Source: JAHEDT01 sp963825615
GTDB taxonomy: Bacteria > Desulfobacterota > Desulfuromonadia > Desulfuromonadales > BM103
Length of the DNA stretch: 64,000 nt
Reading direction: 5' to 3'
Assembly (NCBI GenBank): GCA_963825615.1
Contig: CAWGTV010000001.1
Span: 62,001 to 126,000, forward strand
The position numbers and the translations under genes are program-made. The notes beneath the pieces are model-generated. The model worked only from the letters and a program-made list of their open reading frames with translations. It ran no database searches and was not told the origin of the DNA. How positions within the stretch are numbered: position 1 is the stretch's first letter; each line of letters begins with the position of its first letter. This document shows, one piece after another, positions 26,139-33,737 of the stretch.

Positions 26139-26261
26139 TTATTCCAGCGATTTTTTCAGTGCTGTGACCTCCTGCTCACGCAAGGCCTGATAATGCAGGC
26201 GCAAGCGATTCACTTCGGCCCGAAATCGGCGAGTGACAACCACGAGCGACCCATAACGCAC
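26139..26261 (-). CDS. Possible 40-residue ORF, uncertain
   Basis: A GTG start gives a 40-residue chain ending VNRLRLHYQALREQEVTALK plus KSLE, which is strongly helical with heptad-like hydrophobic spacing and many Arg/Glu. It lies in the 260-bp region between the half repeat and the divergent MBL gene. There is no good ribosome site and no recognised family. The coding-like composition is the only support. Otherwise the stretch 26055-26317 holds nothing I can name. Confidence 0.2.
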   Translation of the reverse strand: MRYGSLVVVTRRFRAEVNRLRLHYQALREQEVTALKKSLE

Positions 26262-26317
26262 CCTTTTTTGTCGCCCCGTCTCCGGTATACTTATCAACAG
26301 GACGACACGGAGGATCC

Positions 26318-27412
26318 ATGCAAAATCTTGGTCAGTTCCGCTATCTTCAAGCGAGTTTTTTCGCCGGGCTGCTCGATGATCCGCTCCTGTTCATCAATGT
26401 CCGACCAACCGGACGCAGCATCCTGATCGACTGCGGACAACTCCACCACGTGGCGAAGCGGGTCCTGCGCTCGATCGATGCCCTGTTCGTCAGTCACGCC
26501 CACATGGACCACCTGATGGGTTTCGATCACCTGCTGCGTCACATTCTCGTTGCACCGCGGACTCTTGCAGTTTACGGCCCATCCGGCATCGCCGAGCGCA
26601 TCGGCCACAAGCTGGCCGGCTATGACTGGAACCTGACAGAAGACAGCTGGTGCACCATCGAGGTGAACGAAGTACAGCCGCAGCAGGTCGAGCGGTTCGA
26701 ATTTGCCGGAAGTCGCGGGTTCACCGTACGTCACCGGCAAACCTTCCCCCGCCGCGATCGCACCATTTACCAGACCCGGCACCTCAAGGTCGAGGCCGAG
26801 ATCTGCGATCACAAGATCCCGGTGCTGATCTTCAAGGTCACCGAAGCGCGTTCCTTCCTCCTCGACCGGCAGCGCCTGCTTGCCGAGCAGCTGCTGCCTG
26901 GACCGTGGATCAAAGCGTTACAGAAGCGTTTTTATGCTGATGACTGGGACGGTGAGCCCCTCGAGATATGGCGGGAGACGGGAGAGGGGCACACGATTGA
27001 AATAGTTGCTGATACCGAAGCGCTCTACCACAAGATCTGCCGTGACACATCACCTGCCAGCATCGGCTATCTTTGCGACCTCGGCATGACGCCGGAGAAC
27101 CTTGACCGGGTCTGCGCTCTGATGGGCGGAGTGACCCTGCTGGTCTCTGAGTGCACCTTTCTGGCAACCGACCAGGAGAAGGCGCGCCTCTCTGCGCACC
27201 TGTGCACAACCGATCTGAACCGGATCTGCCACCAGGTCAAGCCCGGGCTGCTGCTGCCGATGCATCTGAGCAAGTCGTATATCGGCGAGGTCCAACGCCT
27301 CTATACGGAGCTTGCGCTGCCGCCGGGCACACGGCTATTGCAGCTGCCGGACTACATGACGCCGCGTCCTCTCCTGCCGGGGGAATTGCCCTGCCCTGCA
27401 CCCCAACAGTGA
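26318..27412 (+). CDS. Metallo-beta-lactamase-fold hydrolase (RNase Z-like)
   Basis: 364 residues. SHAHMDHLMGFDHLL is the HxHxDH metal motif, and GYLCDLGMT, VSECTFLATDQEK and LLPMHLSKSY supply the later acid and His ligands. The overall order matches RNase Z/ElaC-type proteins, but the length is about 50 residues greater. The region between the metal loops contains a long insertion (RHRQTFPRRDRTIYQTRH and on). RNase Z matures tRNA 3' ends, but a specialised phosphodiesterase or hydrolase role is equally possible. CACGGAGGATCC precedes the ATG. It has no same-strand operon partner. Confidence 0.75.
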   Translation: MQNLGQFRYLQASFFAGLLDDPLLFINVRPTGRSILIDCGQLHHVAKRVLRSIDALFVSHAHMDHLMGFDHLLRHILVAPRTLAVYGPSGIAERIGHKLAGYDWNLTEDSWCTIEVNEVQPQQVERFEFAGSRGFTVRHRQTFPRRDRTIYQTRHLKVEAEICDHKIPVLIFKVTEARSFLLDRQRLLAEQLLPGPWIKALQKRFYADDWDGEPLEIWRETGEGHTIEIVADTEALYHKICRDTSPASIGYLCDLGMTPENLDRVCALMGGVTLLVSECTFLATDQEKARLSAHLCTTDLNRICHQVKPGLLLPMHLSKSYIGEVQRLYTELALPPGTRLLQLPDYMTPRPLLPGELPCPAPQQ

Positions 27413-27575
27413 TGATGTCAGGTATAGGGACCCCATTTTCAAGTGATCACGACTCCTCCTTCCTGCGCAAACTTTACCTAATCTTTACAACTGCTTTAAT
27501 CAGTCCATAAATAGCTCCGCTATACTTCCACCATAAAAACGCATCGGCGTAACCGCCGCAAGAATGGAGGTTTCA

Positions 27576-28313
27576 ATGAAAACGCTGACAATCACAATCC
27601 TCAGTTTGACCCTGGTTATCTTCGGAGTGGTCCTGGTGCACAGCATGAGCATGGACGACAAGACGGACAAATCCGGTGCCATGGCGACGTCTCAACCAAT
27701 GCAGCACGACGACATGCAGAAGAAATCGGATAACATGAAGATGAAAACCGATGACATGAACAAGGAGCACAATGAGATGAAAATGCCGTCGGACGACATG
27801 CAGAAGCAATCCGATGATATGATGAAAGAGGAAAAGATGGAGATGGACATGCACAAGGACGAAATGAAAATGGACAAGACCATGATCCCTAGCGACGAAG
27901 AGCTCCGCGGACGTCTCACCCCGCTGCAGTACAAGGTGACCCGGAAGAACGGCACCGAGCCGCCTTTCGACAATGCCTACTGGAATAATCACGAACCGGG
28001 TATCTATGTCGATATCATTTCCGGCAAAGCGCTGTTCAGCTCCAATGACAAGTATGAATCCGGGACCGGTTGGCCGAGTTTCACCAGGCCGCTGGATCCT
28101 GAGCAGATCGTCGAAAAGGAAGACCGCAGCTTCTTCTCGGTCCGGACCGAGATCCGCAGCAAGGATGCCGATGCGCATCTTGGCCACGTGTTTAATGACG
28201 GGCCCGCCCCGACCGGATTGCGCTACTGCATGAATTCGGCGGCGCTGCGCTTCGTCCCTGCGGCCGATTTGGAGAAAGAAGGTTACGCGCAATACGCGAC
28301 CTTGTTCAAATAA
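27576..28313 (+). CDS. msrB: Exported methionine-(R)-sulfoxide reductase with Met-rich N-terminal domain
   Basis: 245 residues. Residues 1-22 are a hydrophobic signal or anchor. Residues 24-103 form a disordered region with 19 Met among Asp, Glu, Lys and Gln (repeating DDMxKxSD-like units). From about residue 110 comes the MsrB domain: YKVTRKNGTEPPFDNAYWN, SGTGWPSFTRPLD, DAHLGHVFNDGP and RYCMNSAALRF with the catalytic Cys. The zinc-binding CxxC pairs of the MsrB class are missing, so it is the zinc-free form. It would reduce methionine-R-sulfoxide in periplasmic proteins. GGAGG precedes the ATG. msrA follows 75 bp later on the same strand. Confidence 0.93.
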   Translation: MKTLTITILSLTLVIFGVVLVHSMSMDDKTDKSGAMATSQPMQHDDMQKKSDNMKMKTDDMNKEHNEMKMPSDDMQKQSDDMMKEEKMEMDMHKDEMKMDKTMIPSDEELRGRLTPLQYKVTRKNGTEPPFDNAYWNNHEPGIYVDIISGKALFSSNDKYESGTGWPSFTRPLDPEQIVEKEDRSFFSVRTEIRSKDADAHLGHVFNDGPAPTGLRYCMNSAALRFVPAADLEKEGYAQYATLFK

Positions 28314-28388
28314 CCGGCGCGGCAAGGGTCCGCGCCTTGATGCCTGGTTCGTCGCCAGCAACCTAAGCTCTGCATAGCGAGAGGTCTT

Positions 28389-28979
28389 ATGAACTACAAA
28401 CGGATACTTTTACTCTTCACCATCCTGCTCGTTTCTGCCACCAGTGCCCTGGCCGAAAAAACGATTCTGGCGGGAGGATGCTTCTGGTGCATGGAGTCTG
28501 ATTTTGAAAAACTCGCCGGCGTCACCGACGTGGTCTCAGGCTTTACCGGCGGCACCCTGCCAGACCCGACCTACAACGGCAACCATGCAGGGCACTACGA
28601 AGCGGTCGAGATCACCTACGACCCGAGCAAGGTGAGCTACCAGCAGCTGCTCGACTACTACTGGGTGCATATCGACCCCTTCGATGCCCAAGGGCAATTC
28701 TGCGACAAGGGGCACAGCTACCTGGCCGCCATTTTTGTCGCCAACCCATCGGAGCGGAAGATCGCCGAGGAGTCGAAGAGTCGCGTTGCCGCGATGTTCC
28801 CTGACCAGACCGTGGTCACGGCCATCCTGGACGCATCAACCTTCTACCCGATCAAGGGTGAGGAAAGCTACCATCAGGACTATTACAAGAAAAGCCCCAT
28901 TCGCTACCAGGTGTATCGCTGGAACTGCGGTCGCGATCAACGCTTGAAAGAGATCTGGGGCGAGAAGGCGACTCATTAA
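28389..28979 (+). CDS. msrA: Exported methionine-(S)-sulfoxide reductase
   Basis: 196 residues. A signal peptide (ILLLFTILLVSATSALA) is followed at residue 29 by GGCFWCMESDFEKL, with Cys31 as the catalytic nucleophile. GHYEAVEITYDPSKVSYQQL and the later FCDKGHSYL with a second Cys are family-conserved. It reduces the S epimer of methionine sulfoxide, complementing the MsrB just upstream, so the pair can repair both epimers in the envelope. GAGAGG precedes the ATG. A full inverted repeat begins 7 bp after the stop and runs to the convergent cupin gene, possibly doubling as the transcript end. Confidence 0.95.
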   Translation: MNYKRILLLFTILLVSATSALAEKTILAGGCFWCMESDFEKLAGVTDVVSGFTGGTLPDPTYNGNHAGHYEAVEITYDPSKVSYQQLLDYYWVHIDPFDAQGQFCDKGHSYLAAIFVANPSERKIAEESKSRVAAMFPDQTVVTAILDASTFYPIKGEESYHQDYYKKSPIRYQVYRWNCGRDQRLKEIWGEKATH

Positions 28980-28986
28980 CAAGGAT

Positions 28987-29059
28987 GGGGGTCAGGTCTA
29001 CACGTTTCACAAAAAACGCATCGCGTGCAAAAAATGTGAAATGTGTAGACCTGACCCCT
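28987..29059. repeat. Dispersed inverted repeat, full copy overlapping a stop codon
   Basis: GGGGTCAGGTCTACACGTTT / AAATGTGTAGACCTGACCCCT around ACAAAAAACGC...GCAAAAAATG. Its right edge supplies the TAG stop (29058-29060) of the cupin gene on the minus strand. It fills the gap between convergent msrA and cupin genes. Confidence 0.92.
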
Positions 29060-29588
29060 ATTGCCGTGTCAAACGCGTGATCAGGTCGGCATGTTGAGGG
29101 AACTCGTTGCACAAGCTGGCGCGTGTCGCCATTTCGAAATCGGCGAAGTCGAAACCGGGAGCGACGCTGCAGCCGACGAGGGCATAGGAGTCGGGGGTAT
29201 CAACGCTCGCGCCGAACCAGCAGCCATGCGGGACCACGGCCTGAAACGTTTCCCCTTGGGCCAAATTCGGCCCGAGCCTGATTGGCGCGTAGCGGCCATC
29301 AGCAGAAATGACGTGGATAGTCAGGGCGCTGCCGCTGTAGAAGTGCCACTGCTCGTCAGATTTAAGGCGATGTAATGCGGAGAAGTTGGCGGAGTCCAGC
29401 AGGAAATAGATTGCGGTCGCATAGTTGCGCGGGCCAGCGTAGCGCTCCGGCAAGGCGTCCGGCGCAACGGTTTCTGCAGCGCGATAGCTTTCACGATACC
29501 ATCCCCCTTCCGGATGAGGTTGAAGTCCTAGGAATGCGATCAGCCCTGCAATCAAGGGTTGCTCCCTTCGGTTATGGGGATCAATCAT
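29058..29588 (-). CDS. Cupin (DUF985-type) domain protein
   Basis: 176 residues. LGLQPHPEGGWYRESYRA at the N-terminus and the cupin core (HRLKSDEQWHFYSGSAL, VVPHGCWFGASVDTPDSYAL, VAPGFDFADFEMA) identify the DUF985/cupin_5 family. The His/Glu pattern could bind a metal. The biochemical role of the family is not established here. The ATG at 29588 overlaps the last 8 bp of the Lon-like protease gene upstream, which suggests translational coupling. Its stop codon lies inside the edge of an inverted repeat, so the terminal residues may have been set by that insertion. Confidence 0.8.
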   Translation of the reverse strand: MIDPHNRREQPLIAGLIAFLGLQPHPEGGWYRESYRAAETVAPDALPERYAGPRNYATAIYFLLDSANFSALHRLKSDEQWHFYSGSALTIHVISADGRYAPIRLGPNLAQGETFQAVVPHGCWFGASVDTPDSYALVGCSVAPGFDFADFEMATRASLCNEFPQHADLITRLTRQ

Positions 29589-31989
29589 CCGCCTGGTCCG
29601 TCTCTTTCTGGAAATTCCGTACAATCTCGATCATCTCACGCAGCCGGCGGTCGACCCGCTCATTGACCGAGCCGGCCGGCCAGCTGCCGTCTTCCTGGCG
29701 CGCCCCGGCAGGGGTGCCGGTCAGAATCTCGATCCCCTGGTCGATGCTGGCAACACTCCATATCTGGAACTCCCCATTGGCAACGGCGCGGATGACCTCG
29801 GACTTGAGCATCAGGTTCTTGCGGTTGGCGTCGGGAATGATTACCCCCTGCCGACCGTTCAACCCCTTGGCCTTGCAGACCGCGTAGAACCCTTCGATCT
29901 TCTCGTTGACACCGCCGATCGGCTGGACCATGCCGTGCTGATTGACCGAACCGGTCACCGCAATCCCCTGGTCGATGGGCAGGTCGGCAAGGCTGGAGAG
30001 CAGCCCGTAGAGTTCCGTGCTTGATGCGCTGTCGCCCTCGATCCCGCCGTAGGACTGCTCGAAACAGATGGTCGCGGAGAGGGCCAGAGGCTTGTCACGG
30101 GCGTAACGCTCACCGAAGAAACCGCCGAGGATCATCATACCCTTATCGTGAATCGGCCCGGAGAGCTTGGCTTCGCGCTCGATATTTATCACCCCGCCCT
30201 TACCGAGGAAGCTACGAACCGTGACCCGTGACGGTTTGCCGAAACTGTAGTCGCCGAGTTGGTAAACCGAGAGGCCATTCAGTTGCCCGACCACCGAGCC
30301 TTCGGTGTCGATCAGCAGGCTGCCGTCCTCGATCTCCTCCTGGATGTGTTCTTCGAGCTTGTTCGAGCGATAGGTGCGCGCCTCGATCGCCAGCTCGACA
30401 TGCTTGGCTGAAACCAGCTCCTGGGCCTCCCGTTTGGCGTAGAAGGCAGCTTCGCGGATCAGGTCGGTGATGTCGTGGAAGCGGGCGGAAAATCGCTGTT
30501 GGTCTTCGGTCAGCCGTGCCGCATATTCGATCGTACGAGCCACGGCGGTGGGGTCAAAATGCAGCAACTGCTCCTCAGTGCATTTGCTGCCGATAAACAG
30601 GGCATACTGCTGGACGTTTTCCCAGGTGTTCTTCATCATCTGGTCGAAATCGACCTTGACTTTGAAATACTTGCGGAAGTCGGGGTCGAGCTCGAACAGC
30701 AAGTAGTAAAAGAGCGGTGTACCGATCAGGATGATCTTGCAGTCGAGGGGGACCGGCTGGGGCTTGAGCGTAACCGTGGCGATCATACGGTACTGCTCGG
30801 CCATGTCCTCGATCTTCACCTCATGGTTGCGGATGCAACGCTTGAGCGCTTCGTAGGAAAAGAGATTCAACAATACCTGGCGACAATCGAGAATCAGGTA
30901 TCCGCCATTGGCCCGATGCAGGGCACCTGCCTTGATCATGTGGAAATTGGTGGTGGCGTTGCCCATCTGGACGATGTGCTCGATGCGGCCGAAGAGATTG
31001 AAGTAGGTCGGGTTGGCCTCGTAGACGACCGGCGCCCCTTGGCACTGGCTGTTGTCGATCAGCAGATTGACCAGGTAGCGGTCAAAGGACGGGTCCTGCG
31101 ATTGGGAAGTCAGCCCGGGGATGGTGATCTGTGGCTCCTTCTGCGCCCGCAGCTCCTCGATCCGCCCGATGAGGTCCTTCTTGCATGTCTGGAAGTGCGC
31201 GATGACCCGTTCGAACTTCCGGTATTTCGGCTCCAGCTCCTCGAACAGGTGCCCGATGGCATAGAGCAGCACCGATTTTTCCATATCGACGATCTGCTGC
31301 CGCAGTTCATCTTCGAGCCTGTGCACGTCCTGCATCACCTCTTTGATGCGCTTATGCAGGACAGTGCTGTGCTTTTCGATGCGCGCTTTCTCCGCATGGC
31401 TAAGCTTTTCGTAGTCCTCTTGCGTCAGCGGCTTCTCGTCTTTAACCGGGACCAGCACCAGGCCGCTGGCCCCTTGCTGCACCGAGAAACCCTTGGCGTT
31501 GGCCTCCTGCTCCAGCACCTGAATCAGGTTTTGGATTTTTTTCTGGTAGTCGGAGGTGATCTGATGCTTCTGCTTTTCGTACTCCTTGCCTTCGAAGACC
31601 TTGGGGATCTCTTGTGTCAGGCGCTCGACCAGGTGGTCGACATCCCTTTTGAACTCCTTGCCTATACCGGCGGGAAGGCGGACATACTCGGGATGGGTGC
31701 CATCATCCAGGTCATGAACATAGCACCAGTCATCGGGGACCGGCTGCTTATCGGCATGGCTGGCAAGGATTTTTTGGATGGTGGAGGTGCGACCGGTGCC
31801 GGGTTGACCGAGAATAAAGAGATTGAAGCCGCTGTCCCGGATGCCGATGCCGAAGTCAATGGCGGACAGGGCCCGGTCCTGGCCGATGGTTCCTTCCAGA
31901 AGTGGCAAATCCTTGGTGCTGGCAAATTCGAACTGGTTGGGATCGCAGTGCCAACACAACTCATCGGGGTTGAGACGCAGTTCGTCCAC
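29581..31989 (-). CDS. Lon-like ATP-dependent protease (AAA_32/LonB-type)
   Basis: 802 residues. The N-terminal half has FILGQPGTGRTSTIQKIL (Walker A) near residue 57, then a coiled-coil insertion (about 110-330) typical of the bacterial LonC/AAA_32 group. The AAA module follows (YLILDCRQVLLNLFSYEALKR and KIILIGTPLFYY). The C-terminal S16 domain has GDSASSTELYGLLSSLADLP with the catalytic Ser, and GGVNEKIEGFYAVCKAKG with the catalytic Lys. It should degrade unfolded or regulatory proteins using ATP. The gene overlaps the cupin gene by 8 bp. It starts monocistronically with GGAGGGA upstream of the ATG. Confidence 0.93.
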   Translation of the reverse strand: MDELRLNPDELCWHCDPNQFEFASTKDLPLLEGTIGQDRALSAIDFGIGIRDSGFNLFILGQPGTGRTSTIQKILASHADKQPVPDDWCYVHDLDDGTHPEYVRLPAGIGKEFKRDVDHLVERLTQEIPKVFEGKEYEKQKHQITSDYQKKIQNLIQVLEQEANAKGFSVQQGASGLVLVPVKDEKPLTQEDYEKLSHAEKARIEKHSTVLHKRIKEVMQDVHRLEDELRQQIVDMEKSVLLYAIGHLFEELEPKYRKFERVIAHFQTCKKDLIGRIEELRAQKEPQITIPGLTSQSQDPSFDRYLVNLLIDNSQCQGAPVVYEANPTYFNLFGRIEHIVQMGNATTNFHMIKAGALHRANGGYLILDCRQVLLNLFSYEALKRCIRNHEVKIEDMAEQYRMIATVTLKPQPVPLDCKIILIGTPLFYYLLFELDPDFRKYFKVKVDFDQMMKNTWENVQQYALFIGSKCTEEQLLHFDPTAVARTIEYAARLTEDQQRFSARFHDITDLIREAAFYAKREAQELVSAKHVELAIEARTYRSNKLEEHIQEEIEDGSLLIDTEGSVVGQLNGLSVYQLGDYSFGKPSRVTVRSFLGKGGVINIEREAKLSGPIHDKGMMILGGFFGERYARDKPLALSATICFEQSYGGIEGDSASSTELYGLLSSLADLPIDQGIAVTGSVNQHGMVQPIGGVNEKIEGFYAVCKAKGLNGRQGVIIPDANRKNLMLKSEVIRAVANGEFQIWSVASIDQGIEILTGTPAGARQEDGSWPAGSVNERVDRRLREMIEIVRNFQKETDQADD

Positions 31990-32119
31990 GATTCCCTCCT
32001 TGTGGGGTCAAGAGGCTCACATGGCAGTTCAAGGCACTACTTGTTAAGACAAGGATAACGGTTCGTGACAAACCTACAAGTGAAACAACAGTGAAATGGG
32101 GAGATTCGTCCCTATCGAA

Positions 32120-32740
32120 TCATGGCGCCAGTCGCTCGATCACCCAGCGACCAGCATGGTCGCGCCGATAACGCAGCCGGTCGTGGAGGCGGTGTTCCCC
32201 CTCCTGCCAGAATTCCAGCGCTTCAGGAACCAGTCGATAGCCGCCCCAGTGCGGGGGCCGTGGCACCTCCTGGCCTGCAAACTGCGCGGCCATAGCTACG
32301 AACCGCTGTTCCAGAAAAGCCCGGTTTTTGACAACCTGACTTTGCTCCGAAGCATGGGCTTCGATTTGATGCCCCCTGGGGCGACTGGCAAAATACTGGT
32401 CTGATTCGCCGGCAGCGACCTCTTCCACAGTGCCTTCGACCCGAACCTGGCGGGACAAGGGCAGCCAGTAAAACACCAGGGCCGCAATTGGATTTTCCTT
32501 TAATTCATGGGCCTTTCGCCCCTCATAGTTCGTGTAAAAGACAAACCCGCGCGCATCGACCTCTTTGAGCAGAACCATACGTGCCGAGGGTTTCCCGTGC
32601 CGGCTCGCAGTGGCGAGGGTCATGGCATTGGGCAGCGGAAGGTCAGCCTGCTCAGCGTCTTGCAACCATCGGGCAAACTGCTTGATGGGATCGGCATCCA
32701 TACTCCCCGACAGCAGCGGGGTCTTTGGTCTGTCTTGCAT
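32120..32740 (-). CDS. pdxH: Pyridoxamine/pyridoxine 5'-phosphate oxidase
   Basis: 206 residues, the normal length. MDADPIKQFARWLQDAEQA, AMTLATASRHGKPSARMVLLKEVD, FVFYTNYEGRKAHELKENP and the C-terminal GGYRLVPEALEFWQEGEHRLHDR..W are all canonical for PdxH, including the FMN phosphate contacts and the substrate-binding R-L-H-D-R. It oxidises pyridoxine or pyridoxamine 5'-phosphate to the vitamin B6 cofactor pyridoxal phosphate. It stands alone between the Lon-like gene and the riboswitch region. An upstream gene-free stretch of 440 bp leads into that riboswitch. Confidence 0.95.
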   Translation of the reverse strand: MQDRPKTPLLSGSMDADPIKQFARWLQDAEQADLPLPNAMTLATASRHGKPSARMVLLKEVDARGFVFYTNYEGRKAHELKENPIAALVFYWLPLSRQVRVEGTVEEVAAGESDQYFASRPRGHQIEAHASEQSQVVKNRAFLEQRFVAMAAQFAGQEVPRPPHWGGYRLVPEALEFWQEGEHRLHDRLRYRRDHAGRWVIERLAP

Positions 32741-32941
32741 AAAATCATTCGCCTCGATTCGTCGTGATGGTTTCTACGAATGTCCTTGGCCGCAGCCACA
32801 CGGGCCAGGGCGTATCTCATGGGTAGGTCATGTTAGCACAAATCCTTCGATCCGGCTGTTTGTGCAGTAGTGATCGACAGACACCCTTGCAGAAAAGCGC
32901 CACAACATGAGGGATTGAACCTTTTGTGCGGAGTCAACCCT

Positions 32942-32985
32942 CCCAATAATGACTTGACAGGTCATCATTGGGTGATAGCTTTAAA
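32942..32985 (+). promoter_or_regulatory. Promoter with overlapping inverted-repeat operator, upstream of riboswitch
   Basis: CCCAATAATGAC (32942-32953) and GTCATCATTGGG (32961-32972) are complementary in 11 of 12 positions. The 7-nt loop between them holds TTGACA (32954-32959), a perfect sigma-70 -35 box. TAGCTT at 32976-32981 (16-bp spacing) or TTTAAA slightly downstream can be the -10. The dyad could bind a dimeric regulator or form a hairpin. The rest of 32741-32941 shows no feature. Confidence 0.6.
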
Positions 32986-33081
32986 TTATTGAACGAAAAA
33001 GCCAAACCAGTCGTGAGACGGGGGCGGAAAGCCACGGGTCTTCCCTCCAGCCATTCAGTAGATAGCCGAGCTGCCGAAATT
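32985..33081 (+). promoter_or_regulatory. GEMM-I cyclic-dinucleotide riboswitch (c-di-GMP-I type, Geobacter-like form)
   Basis: GAACGAAAAAGCCAAACC opens the aptamer. GTGA forms a GNRA tetraloop closing P2 (CCAGTC / GACGGG). GGGGCGGAAAGCCACGGGTC is the conserved junction, and AGCCGAGCTGCCGAAATT ends the domain. These match Geobacter GEMM-I RNAs. Aligning by eye to Vc2 numbering, position 20 is G (33001), which predicts c-di-GMP preference over 3',3'-cGAMP (A20 in known cGAMP members). The 3' part overlaps a terminator, so ligand binding should switch the downstream gene on. The controlled gene is the exported DsrE-like protein at 33182. Confidence 0.8.
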
Positions 33082-33110
33082 GAAACTTTCGGAGAGCCCG
33101 GCTTTTTTGC
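33063..33110 (+). terminator. Riboswitch expression-platform terminator
   Basis: AGCCGAGCTGCCGAAA pairs imperfectly with TTTCGGAGAGCCCGGCT around TTGAAAC and is followed by TTTTTT. The 5' side is the same stretch that closes the aptamer, giving mutually exclusive folds. Confidence 0.85.
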
Positions 33111-33181
33111 TGGTCCTCACGGAAAGGACAGCTTTTCTGTCAGCACGTATACGGTTCCACCAAACAATAAGGAGTTTTGTT

Positions 33182-33700
33182 ATGAGCAACTCATCAAGAA
33201 AATTCTACCAACGCATGATAAGTCTCTGCTTCGCCGCGGCCTTCATTGCCCTGATGGCCACCCCCGCCCTGGCTACGGGCTATGAGAACGCTCTCAAGGG
33301 CGTCAAAAGCTATAAGGCGGTCTTTGAAGTGACACAGGAAAACCCCAAGGTCGCGAATATCGTCTTCTGGGCCGTCAAGAATGCTTACGAGGTCCCCGAA
33401 GCCAAAGCCCTTTCCAAGACGCCCCAGGTTGCCGTCGTCTTTCACGGAGCGGCGGTCAAACTGCTCTCTTCAGACAAGACACCCTTCAGTGCTGCCGATT
33501 GGGCTGAAGTAGAGAAGTTCCAGAGCACTCTCCGCCAGATGAAAAAGGATGGGGTAAAACTGGAAGTCTGCCTCTACGCCGTCGAGGTCATGGGGGTAGA
33601 CAAGGCCACGATCATGCCGGAGATCGACCAGGTCGGTAATGGCTTCGTCTCGGTGATCGGCTACCAGATGCAGGACTACGCCGTCGTTCGTATTCCGTAA
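33182..33700 (+). CDS. Exported DsrE/DsrF-like protein under riboswitch control
   Basis: 172 residues. A signal peptide (ISLCFAAAFIALMATPALA) is cleaved near residue 32. The mature part has a DsrE-like alpha/beta pattern: VVFHGAAVKLLSS, VEKFQSTLRQMKKDGVKLEVCLYAVEVMGVD and GFVSVIGYQMQDYAVVRIP, with the conserved Cys (VCLYA) that in sulfur-transfer relatives carries persulfide. Periplasmic DsrE-like proteins with a conserved GYQ..DYA end are known in several bacteria, mostly uncharacterised. AAGGAG lies 7 bp before the ATG. A hairpin (33705-33728) follows the stop. Sulfur or redox chemistry in the periplasm controlled by cyclic dinucleotide is inferred. Confidence 0.8.
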   Translation: MSNSSRKFYQRMISLCFAAAFIALMATPALATGYENALKGVKSYKAVFEVTQENPKVANIVFWAVKNAYEVPEAKALSKTPQVAVVFHGAAVKLLSSDKTPFSAADWAEVEKFQSTLRQMKKDGVKLEVCLYAVEVMGVDKATIMPEIDQVGNGFVSVIGYQMQDYAVVRIP

Positions 33701-33704
33701 TAAA

Positions 33705-33728
33705 AGGGGCACTCAATCCTGAGTGCCC
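33705..33728. terminator. Hairpin after the DsrE-like gene
   Basis: GGGGCACTCA / TGAGTGCCCC around ATCC, 4 bp after the stop and preceded by AAAA on the plus strand. It is shared with the convergent SDR gene. The core GGGCACTCA recurs in other hairpins of the window (45.1 and 52.2 kb). Confidence 0.7.
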
Positions 33729-33737
33729 CCTATACCC

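Noticed and set aside
30475..32058. 527-residue open frame on the plus strand across the Lon-like gene
   Set aside because: It is a mirror of the protease coding strand. The minus-strand protein has complete Walker A, Ser and Lys motifs, while this chain shows no family pattern.
32985..33081. 3',3'-cGAMP subclass of the riboswitch
   Set aside because: The backbone resembles Geobacter cGAMP aptamers, but the base aligning with Vc2 position 20 reads G rather than A by eye, so c-di-GMP is the better guess, though not proven.
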